From Sitta carolinensis (lineage: Eukaryota > Chordata > Aves > Passeriformes > Sittidae): a DNA stretch of 64,000 nucleotides. Positions 53,542 through 64,000 of the stretch are shown here, piece by piece. Each line of letters opens with the position of its first letter. Position 1 is the first letter of the stretch. The notes below the pieces were generated by a model. The model searched no databases. It saw only the letters and a program-made list of their open reading frames with translations, and was not told the origin of the DNA. Both the position numbers and the translations under genes were made by a program. The stretch lies in assembly GCA_032173965.1 (NCBI GenBank), contig CM063299.1, forward strand, positions 1,795,501 through 1,859,500. Reading direction: 5' to 3'.

Positions 53542-56500
53542 ATTCCTCCCACTGAGCATGGAAATCTTATTGGCTGTATTTCAGCTCCTCAGGAATTAAA
53601 GGAGCTCCCTGGTCCAACCACATGAGCCAGGGGATGAACCTGAAAATTCACAAAACTTTGCAGATCGGCAAAATCCATTTTACAATTTTTACAACTGCAA
53701 ATTTAAGCAGAATAAACTGCAATAAATGTGATTCCTGTTATCAAGTCAAGAATTGGTAAACTCATTCTGGAGCAATTCCTAGCCCAGGCTCACCCCAGGA
53801 TGTCACCTTTCCCACCCACGGCCCCTGTCCTCTGCTGGCTGGGAACAGGGACAAAAGGGAACAAGTTTTAAATGGGTTTTAAATAGTTTCAAACAGAGCA
53901 CACAGCAGCACTGAGGCCCCTGAACTACCCACCAGAAGATAAGATGGATTAAAAAATGACCAGGACTCTGGGATGCCCATTTTCACTGGAGTTCCCAGTA
54001 TTCCTTTCCCTTTCCACTGCTATTTTCCTCTGATGCACCTTCATAGCATCCATGATTTCCCAGGTGGATGTTTTAGCCCTCAATCTAACCAGCATTTAGA
54101 ATTAATGTTTAGTCCTGTTTAGATTAGAAACTAAACTCTGCTTTTCTGAGCTGTCCCTTCATCTGTTTCCCTGGCAAACACACTGAAAATTTGTGGTGTT
54201 ATAGGTGAGCAGAGCAGCTTCTGTCACAATTCAAAAAAAGCTGCTTCTGCTTTATTACCACCATGAAAATCATGGAGACTTTATGCTTGTTAAGATTCAC
54301 AAAATTACAATACAGAACCATTTCCAAGAAATAAACATCCTAAAATGAAAGGCAAGTGCCAACTATGTAAATGCAAACACCACATAAGGACCGTGCTACA
54401 AAATAAATTGTAATATAACAAATATTTCATATCCTGTCTCCTGACAGTGCCAAAGATACTAAACGTAGCTGTAATATGAATTGTTCTTTAAATAAAAAAT
54501 TATAGCCTAAGCCTGAAAGTTAAACAGAAGCTACAACTTCTACATAGGAAGGCAGAGTTTCCCATCACCTTCAGTGAGGATGAGAGGCAAGGAAGGAGTT
54601 CTAATTTGGGATTGCTGGCAGAGTTTTGATCAAATATTCACTCCAGTGTTGGCCTCTGGCAGCTAAAAAAGCCAACTCTAGTAAAGCACAGTGCTGACAC
54701 ACGAATAATAAAAGATTCAGCTAATATTTATACATAGCTGCATCTTAATTTCTAAAGTCAAAGAAAAAAATATGACTCACTTGCAAGTCAAGTGCTCTGG
54801 CACAAACACTCCACATGTGTGCATTGACATGGCCAAGAAAAGGCTCTCTGCTTCCAGCCTTCCTATTCCCAGCTCCTGGGGACACATCTGGCTAAAGTAT
54901 CATCTCAAACTCAGGTGTAAAGGGAAGGGTTCAGCGTCAGGTCCCAAATTGGTGTCTCATTGTTACAAACATGTAATGACCAGCTTGATAAACAACCTGT
55001 GAAAGGCTGAAAAACACCAGCACGACCACAAATACAGACACTGGACTAGGGAGTGAAGGAATAAAATAATAATAAAAACCCACCACGTGCTTGGTTCTGG
55101 GACCCCATCACACGTTTGGTAGAACACCAAGAACTGAATCAGAGCTTTCTTTTTTAACAGACAATAGCAAACAATTAGCATTACTATTTCCAAACTCCAT
55201 TCCCACTGCTGCCTCTCCCGTTAAGAGAATCCTCAATTAACATCCCAGGATTCAGATTGAGGATGATCCTGAAAGATGCCACAACAGTTTTGCACGAGGG
55301 AATTTCTCAGTGAAGATATTCAGCATTAGGTGCACGTTCTCCCTAAGGGGCTCCATGGGGAAGGATGAAACCCTGGAAGAGCTGCAGGGCAAACAGCTCC
55401 CGGTCTGTGCAGAGGCACTGGGCAGCTGGGAGGGGTGGGATGACTCCAATGCCAGAGTCACAGAACACACTGCCCATTGTTCCCCAGAACAGCAAAGGTG
55501 GCTGCAGGACTTTCCACCAAGGAGCCCCAGTGCCCTGAAGGGAGGCAGCAGCTGGAATCTCTCCCTGAAACCCTGCAGACACTCACAAGATATCCTCAAG
55601 GACATTACAGTCTCTATTAGCAGCACTGCATTTACATAATAAATTATGAACATTTTATGATTCTATATTTATCGAATATTTTCTATTCTGCTTTGGAACC
55701 TCTATCCCTGTGACACTGTGGCCTCTGCAGATATTTATCCTGTGTTCTGCACTGGGATTAGTGCCTGTTGTGGTTTCTTCCTGCTCTGCCCTATCAACGT
55801 GGCAATCTACTCATTATTTACAAAAAGAACATCAGTTCTCACCACACATTTACACCGCGATTCTTTAACCAAGGTGATCAGAAGACAACGCTGAATTGCA
55901 GGCAACAAAAAAGTAGTGGGGAATTGGTTAATGGCAAAAAGATAATTATCATTCTTTAGGCAAAGACAAATCATGGTGTTAGCTGCAAAACTGGAAAACA
56001 GGGAGCAAAAAGTTCTCACGTTGTTCCTCCACTGCTAACAACCCTCCCTGAGACCCTGGCACAGCCCAGGCTGCACCTACTGCTGCTCATTTGTCCTAAA
56101 GCACTCCAGTTTCAGCTGTACAAAGTGCAAATCCACTTTTTCAATTTTTAAACTCAAATCCACGATTTAACGGTATCACATCACCAGGGGAAAATGTGCT
56201 AGAAATCTTGACAAGACTAGGAAATTTCCAGAGTAAGATTTTGCTTCTGGATAACACCTAACAGCTAGAAACAGGGATTGAAAAGAAGTGCTTCTTCAGC
56301 CCAAAATACATTCATGATGCCACATTCAAGTTCATTTTTAGAACAAATTCAATCTGCAAAACTCAAGTTCTCATAATTACTATCCCAATACTTTCAGTTC
56401 TTTTTCCCCCACATCCACAGACTTATTCAATCTGGTACTTCCTGTTCTCTTAAGGGCTCTGTGTTTCTTCCACTTTTTTATTTCATTCAAGGTCTCAGAA

Positions 56501-56555
56501 TTTTAAAAGAACAAATCTTGCAAACTAATGGAGTAAAATTAATCCTTTGAAACAA

Positions 56556-56670
56556 TTCCAGCATCTGAAGGGAGCTTACAAGGAAGCTGGAGAAGGACTC
56601 TTCACCAGGAGCTGTAGTGGTAGCAATGGGTTCAAACTGGAAGAGGGCAAGCTCAGATCAGCTAGAAATC
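56556..56670 (+). mobile_element. CR1 LINE fragment (intron 1)
   Basis: Contains ctgaagggagcttacaagga, agctggagaaggactcttca and gggttcaaactggaagaggg, the CR1 segment upstream of the 3' end. The terminal part is missing. Confidence 0.75.
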
Positions 56671-59649
56671 CCTGTGAAAATCTTTCAGCTCAGGAATCTG
56701 TCACAAACCCTGAGCACTGCCATTGTCACCAGATTGGAGATAAGGAACATCCATTCAGAACACAAAAGAAACACAAGCCTCCATTCTATATTAAATACTT
56801 AACATGAAATTAAACTGTGAGTGGATGACAACTGAAAGACCAGCTGACAAAAAGACAGATACAACGTGAATAAAATCACTGGTTTTGAGGAAGAATTCCA
56901 AAGGGCTTGTAGTAGGTTTTCTTTTGAAAGGATAAAGCCCATATTTTATACAGAAGGCAATTCTCTCCTATTTCAGCCTGGTGACATTGCCTCTCATAGC
57001 TGGTGGGCCCAATTCAAACTCTAAACTAAGCGAAACAGCTTCAAAGGATTTGGACATGAAAAAAAAAAAAAAATCATGAAAATAAATGTTAGAGATTCCT
57101 TTTGCCTTTGTAGCTGCTGCCTGGAAGGGTGCCTGGCTCAGAGCTGCTCCCCCTGCCCGGCCCTGTGGCTGCACAGCCTGACCAGGAGGAACCACAGCTC
57201 TTTTTAAGCTGCAGATCCTCTCAGGGATTATTAAAAACCACTCCAAAAGGCAGAGCTGCAGTGGCTGACAAAGCCAGCCATCCTTTGTGCCCACCTCACC
57301 CTGCCCAGGGTCTCCCAGAAGCAGGCAGGGGTGGCCCAGCTGGTTCCTCAAGGGCTGTCCCAGGAGCTCTGGGCACCCAGCCCTGTGCAGTTCATTAACA
57401 CCAGCAGTAATTAATTGCCCGTTTGGCCCCAAACACGCCCCATGGGCAGCACAGGTCACCTCGAACCCCGCTTTGCATGGGATGGGACAGGCGTGTCCTG
57501 GTTGTGACGGTTAAAAGGAGGATTTAAACCCCCTGGATCTGCCAAGTGACCCTACCTGGGACAGCTGGGAGGCAGGGATTCAGCGAGGAATTATTTCAGG
57601 GCTTGTAGCAGCCCAAATTAAATAACATTTACACAGGGGGAAATAAACCCTGGTCACTACAAACTGCCTGAAGAGCCCTTGTCCAAACCTTTCTCAGCCA
57701 TCTCCAACACCAAATAAAGGCCCTGCTGCAAATGTTACAGTGTTTTTATAAGAAAAATGGTTTTGTTAAACTTTTGGATTATTAAACCAAGACTCTCACA
57801 TCTCTAGGACTTAGGCACATGCCAGTAATGCACTAAAATAATTAACGAATTTCCTTTAATTGCCATTCTGATTAATTAATTAATAGGCTACATAGAAAAA
57901 TTCTAATTGGTTCTAAGTCACATCAGTTTTTAAGCAGATTTGGTGAACTACTACCAAGCCCATATGTGGACACACATTCAGTGTCAAACCAAGATCTGAA
58001 CTCGGTTTATTAGCCATTAAAAACCAGAAATGCAGAAGAGATTTCACCTGTTTAAAAAAGCAGCATTTCCAAGTGATGCACTTCCCAAATAAGCCCCACC
58101 TGTAGGGACCATGTCAGCCCTGCTCAGCTGTAAATACAACCCCATAAAAACCCCTATTTCTCAGAGGTGTTCAAATTCATTATGTCAAAAAAGAAATGAA
58201 AACTACTATTACACAGCTCAGCTGCAAACATTAAAGCTACACAGCCTATGAGATATGGAGTCATCACTAACAAAGGTAAGGAGTCCCTGAAGAAATCACA
58301 AAAGAAAAATGTGCATTAGGATTTTGCCACTCTCTTTAGGCAAGCAGGGAATTTTATTCCAGTAAGTGCTAGCAATAATCCAGCATTCAAAGTTTGGTGA
58401 ATTAGGCCCTTTCAAACTCTTAGGCAGAATCTACCTTAATGGATTTTTCTTCCACATTCATCTTTGCCCAAAGGCTTCATTGTCTCATTATGCAAATGAC
58501 CTTTTCATATGAAAATTAAATGTTAAAGATGCTTTTTGTAGTTCTTCAATACTGCAAATATCACATGGACATTCACAATAATTCAGGCTAAGTACAACTT
58601 ATAGAAAAAGCACCTGCTTCAAGGAATGGAACAAATTAAGAAATAACTTGTTTTTAAATGACTAAAAATTGAAAGTCTTAATTAGAATTAACCCACAGAA
58701 CTTTCTTTTCTATACAGAAACTCAAACTAGGAAACCATCAGGTAAAGAGAGCCCTCAAGGAGGCCCCAAAAACCTCAACTGGGCAGTTCTGGTTTACATC
58801 AGGCTTGGAAATAACCAAAGCCAATGGACAGAAACAACTCTGCTACTTGAAAATGCAACACTTGTCCTGCCCTTCCTCCAGCAGCTTTCTGTATGCTCAC
58901 AGGATTTGGAACTTCTTGGACCAGAACACAGCAGGAGCATTTTAATACTAATTAATAACTGATACAGATGTCTTAAGAGCTCAAGACTCATTAGACCTCC
59001 CAGATACCAAATGATTTATATCAATGGATGACTTCCCAACCTAACCAAAGACACACTCCATTTTCAGAAGACAGTCACACTTTTTGAATGACAGATATTA
59101 GTAACATCTGGGTTTTTAAACACAGAAAAATCCTAGCCAGTCCTACCTCAAAGCAGAAGTCATACAATAATCCTAATTTACAGAATTCAATAGACACTTC
59201 ATGCCTCACCTCATCACATTACTTGTTAATGCTATGTTCTTTTTCATCCTCACAGCCTTGTCATCCCTTCAGAGGCCCATTTTTTGAATGTGATTTCATT
59301 TTCTTGAGTACTAAAGAACTGAATGCCTTACTTATTCTATGAAAGGAGACAGTGGGCCCAGTTCCCCTGAGCAGAGCAAAGGGGTGAGGGTTGTTTTACT
59401 CCTTCCTGCCACAGTGCCAGCAGCCAGAAAGCCTAAAACTGTTACGAGTCAAGTAAACAGGATTCAAAGTAGTCCCCTCTTATTTTTTTGTCTTTCACAT
59501 TTCATTAGAGATGCTTCATCTCACACTGATCTCACACTGAACAACTTCCTAGTTTCTATTTCTGTCCTTTTTTTTTTTTTTTTCTTTTTTTTTTCTGTAG
59601 GACACTGTCAGGTGGATTTAGGACTTTACAAAATTCAAGCTGAACAGAA

Positions 59650-59830
59650 ATATTTTATAGAGTCTATCAGGTTGGAAAGTATCTCAGGAGGTCACTTGGT
59701 TCACCCTTGTGCTTGAAACTGGGTCAAGACAGAATTCAAACCAGCTTCCGGAGGGTTTTGTCCAGGCAGAGCTTGGAAATCTCTAAGGATGAAAGTTCAA
59801 CAACTTTCCCTGGGCATGTATATTTAAAAA
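59650..59830 (-). mobile_element. CR1-like LINE fragment, reverse orientation (intron 1)
   Basis: Reads atagagtctatcaggttgga, ggttttgtccaggcagagct, then atctctaaggatgaaagttc and tttccctgggc. This is an older, more diverged CR1 subfamily pattern. Confidence 0.6.
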
Positions 59831-60754
59831 AAAACCCTGGTGGTACAGGAGGAAAAGCTAGAAACTGATTAGAAACCATAAAACAGCCGATGTCATTGAT
59901 TAAAATACAAGAAATAAAGCTCAGCTTTATGACCTGTGAGACATATAGGCATATAATTTATAATCCAAATAAATGTTTTGAGGACTCAGTTTCACTACAC
60001 CAAGATAAGAAAATGTATTACACATAGAATAGCCAGATAGTGGTCTTCTCACTTATATCAAGATATTTAACACTCAAAATGAGGATTTGTTCAGCTTATC
60101 CTGTGACCTCCAGCCCCAGGGCTGGAGTGATATCTATTTAAACTCCCCTGGCAGCTTTCCTGACTGCTTTGATTGGGATCTCCAGTAACACGCTGACAGG
60201 ACAAAACTGCAGCTAATATTGTGAGCCTGCTCCTATTTAGAGACATGATTCACCTGAGAAGTGAGAAGCCAGAGGATTCCCAATGTTTACTGCATCATAA
60301 TTCAACTCTTTGAGGTTTTTTTCCTTTAAGATGATCAACTTTTTCCTATTTATGAAACACCTATGTTCTTAAATCCTCTTTTCTCAGACTTGCATCACTC
60401 TCTGCACATTCAACACATTAAGCAATCACCAAGTTTCTGCCGTGCTTGGGAACCATCTAAGAATTACTAAAAACCTGCTAAAAGGATGCAATCAGCTCCC
60501 ACAGAACCACAGCACTTGCAGCAGCCTAAGCAGGAGGCAATATTTACCCCTAATTTGTAAGTTTTCAGCTGGTATTTCATAAAGACCACAAAAGGTATCT
60601 CAGGAAAGGAAATTTACCGTTAGCTGACTTAAGTTCACTCCACCAACGTTCCTCATTTCCAATAGGAAATAACTTGGGTAGTTCTAGGAGGCTGAAACCC
60701 CCTGAGCTCACTTCCCAAAGCTTGGAACCTGAGGTAAAGGAGAAAGTGGTGGCT

Positions 60755-61325
60755 GCAATTCAGCAGCTGAAGGATTCCAGCTGAAGCCCCAGCTCTCTTC
60801 CTAGAGAAGCAGCACAGCTGGAGGGAGCAGGATCTGGGAGGGCTGCAGTGCCCTGTCCCGGGCTGAGCCCACCTGCAAGCTGCCCCAGCTCCTGAAGGCC
60901 TGGGAGAGCTCCAGCATCATCAGAGGGATGGAGCAGCTCTGCTGGCAGGAAAGGGTCAGGGAATGGCATTGGGCAGCCTGCAGAAGAGAAGCTTTGGGGT
61001 GACCTAATTTGCAGCCCTCCAGCACCTGAAGGAGCTGACAAGAAACACGGAGAGAGACTTTTTACAAGGGCCTGGAGTGCCAGGACAAGGGGGAAAAAAG
61101 GCTTCACACCGACAGAGAGTGGGTAATATTGGATATTAGGAAGAAACTCCTCCCTGTGAGGGTGGGGAGGCCTGGCACAGGTGCTCACAGGAGCTGCCCC
61201 ATCCCTGGAAGGGTCCAAGGGAAGCTTGGAGCACCCTGGTTTCATGGAAGCTGTCCATGGCAGGGAGGGGGAACAAGATGATCCTTGAGGTCCCTTCCAA
61301 CCCAAACCAGCCCATGATTCTAAGA
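60755..61325 (+). mobile_element. CR1 LINE, about 570 bp 3' portion (intron 1)
   Basis: The longest CR1 copy here. It contains gcagcctgcagaagagaagc, then cctgaaggagctgacaagaa, gatattaggaagaaactcct, and ends gaggtcccttccaacccaaa with ccagcccatgattct. Any open frame on its opposite strand is spurious. Confidence 0.9.
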
Positions 61326-64000
61326 AGCATCTTCTCATCAGTTCATGGAAGTTTCAGCAGAATTCCCCAAGCCACTCCTGCCTTTGAAATACATGATCAG
61401 CAGAGACTACTGAGGTGCCCTCCCAAAACAAGCCCCACAACTGAATGCCAGAGTTGTGAAATAATTACTGCTCTGTGAATTTGAGCGGCCACTTGCAGCT
61501 CTGCAGCTCTATAAACAGGAAGTGTGAAGCTCTGCATTCATACCTGCTTTCATCATCTGACAGAGCCCTGAAGCCATCAAATACTGGCTGACATAACAAG
61601 CCTCGCTGTAGAATCTAGACTGTCTCCACAGTGGATTCTATTCATTCTGATAGCTCAAAAAAAGGCTGAGAGACTTCCAGGCATTTTCACCACACGCCTC
61701 TGAAACTCAAGGCTCAGAAAAGCATAGGTTTATACCCTTAGAAAATAACATATCCTGAAGAACCTTCACCTCCCTATCACAGTCTCAAGCTTTGTTTTTC
61801 AGCAACCAGTGAAAATAAAACAGAACGATCCTCTTTGTGGAATACAGAAAGAAGAGAATAAACTACTAAAATGGTTCCCTAATAGTTTTTCCTAAAGAGA
61901 TGTCTGGGGTTTAAAAAGTTAATTTCATCATCTGGAGCAATAAAGAGCAGTTTTCCACGGGCTCAAGGGCTGGGTCCATGGATTTGTCACCAGGCTGAGA
62001 TCGACAGCCTCAACGAGATGATTATATATTTGCACAAGTTTTCCATCATCCTTTTGTCAGATTTATGACATCAGTACGCTTGAGGATGTTAATGATCAGA
62101 CACCAGATATATTTGCCTTGATTTAAATAAAACAAATGTAGCTATTTTTCAAATTCAATCAAGACACAAAAGGTCATTAGCAAGATTTATCCTCTGCCCA
62201 TCACACATTAGTCATGGCTGGCACACGCTCACCAAGCTCCTTGTGGGTTAGAATAGATTTTTTTTTTTCACTTGGATGGGGTTGGTGTTCTCCACTTGGT
62301 ACCATCTCAGAGACACACAACCAGGCAAGAAAAGTGCCTTTAAAAACCACTAGTCCATGAGCTCTCCAGAGGAAAAACCTGTGGAACTGATACACCTGCA
62401 AGTTTTGCCTTGCTGTTAGCTGGTATTTTAACTGCATGCACGTTTTCTGACAACAGCATTATTTCTGGGCTTTCATTTTGCTCTTTTTCTCAGAGATCAC
62501 TGAGCACAGGAGCAAACACAATTAAATGGATTTATCAGCAGTCACTCATTTCTCCAAATTCTATGCTCACTGACCATGCTGATGTTGTGGCAGTCCCCCT
62601 TCTCCCACCCTGCACTCATGAAACAAAAAATTTTAGCTTGCTTTGAGCAGAAGGAAAATTCTGCCTTCCCCTCTGGCCCAAATTTGACAGATCCATGACT
62701 ATCCACCAACATTTCTTTTAAGTGGTTCCCTGACTCAATATTTAGCATAGATAATTTAGCTGGAAATGGCCTGAATTACACCTGCTCTAAGTAGCATTCA
62801 CAGAAACTTTGACTACAGATTCTACAGTTTCATAATTCACAAGTATCTACATAAATTTATGCTCAGTCTATGATTATCCTGTCAAAGTTACTGAAGCAGA
62901 ACACATTAACAGCCACTGGAAAACACAGTCCATAGGGATCAGAAATAAACTAGCCACCAATACCACATAGGAATCTCTTTCCTAGAATTCTTATTAAAAT
63001 ATTCCACGTACAACACAGGAGAGTGGAGGAGCTGCTGTGCTGGAGCTAATATAATAATGATAAAAAGTTCTTCTTTTTATGAAGTTTTACTGGCCCAAAG
63101 ACAGCCCTTGGAGGAACTGGGTGTCAAGACTGGCAGCAGGAGAACTAAAAGATAAGGCAGGCTTTAGAGCACCATCTCCTTGGCAAGGCCAGAGCACCCA
63201 GACAGCCTGATGGACACAGTGGCAGGAGAAGAGTGGGAAATCAGGGACAAGCATTGGAAAATCCACCAAAACAGGACACTGGCTGACTTGCAGCACCACC
63301 CTAGGAAGAAAATTGCTGTTGGAGCTTAGGCCTAAGAAAAAAGCAACAAGCTCAAGAGCCACAGTAGCAGTTCATGCCACCACAAATTTAGCTTGATAAA
63401 ATAAGTGACAATTTTATGCTCAGTTCACAACAAAGCGCTTCTGACTTCACCTCTAATGACCTGCCCAAGGATTTCATCTCCTCACAAAGAACCCATCCTC
63501 AGGAGGAGGGCTGTGGGGTCAGGAATAGCTCTCCTCACTTCTCATCTCATACCTTCTCCACAGCAACACTACTTCTGTGCCTCTGGCTACTATAAATAAG
63601 ATGACCACAATTGGCAAAATTCATAAAAAGAGCCGTCTAAAATAGCATCCCTTGCCTTCCCCTGCCAGGCTGCAGAGGCAGACACATCTCAGGGAGGCTG
63701 AGGAGACTCCTGTGACCTGCATGGTGGCCACAGGACAGCCTCACCATCCACAGGGCCACGTCACCACAGCAGTGTCAGCTGCCTGTGCCAAGGAAAAGGA
63801 GGAAGACAAAACAGCAGGACTGTCTCCTCTTCAAGGCTGGAAAAGGCCATCAGCACCAGCCAGCTCTGGCACTTTTGTCTCCTTGAACAGAAGTTACATT
63901 TTAGCTACAGTTATTTATATTGTGAGCCTTTAACCACAACTCCCCTCGCCTTCACAACCTTTGGTTACTACCAAAATGGAATTGCAATAAATGAAATTGC

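Larger units (their letters stand above)
46887..64000 (-). other. USP32: USP32 intron 1 (3' part, continues beyond window)
   Basis: 17.1 kb upstream of exon 2 with no exon, CpG-rich promoter or other gene recognised. Contains three CR1 fragments, an (AAT)n microsatellite and an exon-like open segment at 52448-52622. Exon 1 is inferred to lie past 64000. Confidence 0.75.

Noticed and set aside
60760..61338. 192-codon minus-strand open frame
   Set aside because: It is the opposite strand of a CR1 element.
46887..64000. Search for a small nucleolar or Cajal-body RNA such as the one hosted by mammalian USP32 (SCARNA20)
   Set aside because: I could not identify an H/ACA hairpin-hinge-hairpin-tail structure by eye in any intron, so none is called. 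A covariance-model search would settle it.

Overview
This window is vertebrate nuclear DNA, most likely from a bird and possibly a songbird. The evidence is short GT-AG exons in AT-rich introns, several 3' ends of CR1-type LINEs (the main bird LINE family), and a repeated LTR-like element with an AATAAA-type signal. There is no prokaryotic gene structure. The species cannot be named from the sequence alone.

Almost the whole window is one minus-strand gene, USP32, a ubiquitin-specific protease. I could place 33 consecutive coding exons, from exon 2 (46759-46886) to the last exon with its stop codon (4670-4843). Every junction is GT-AG, and the reading phase holds everywhere except one place in exon 33. 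Exon numbers follow the 34-exon mammalian gene as I remember it. Exon 1 (start codon and promoter) was not found and should lie beyond position 64000, so 46887-64000 is part of intron 1. In gene order the exons encode an N-terminal EF-hand-like region, two canonical EF-hands (exons 7-8), a DUSP domain (about exons 11-16), a ubiquitin-like segment (exons 17-19), a USP catalytic domain (Cys box in exon 20, Gln box in exon 22, zinc-binding Cys pairs in exons 23 and 30, His box in exon 33) and a C-terminal CaaX motif (CVLQ). A roughly 2 kb 3' UTR ends near an AATAAA at 2620-2625.

The main anomaly is in exon 33. It is 92 nt where 93 are expected, and one base is missing from a G run inside the catalytic His motif. 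This is either a homopolymer error in the assembly or a genuine frameshift in this haplotype.

Below position 2450, past the USP32 polyadenylation signal, three minus-strand exon-like segments (2338-2443, 505-594, 178-311) join in matching phase. They may be part of an unidentified downstream gene. The introns also hold other exon-like open segments (13642-13758, 32025-32156, 34512-34633, 52448-52622), two large minisatellites (16106-16910 and 28821-29473), CR1 fragments, two copies of an LTR-like repeat and several microsatellites. I found no convincing RNA gene, CRISPR array or plus-strand protein-coding gene.
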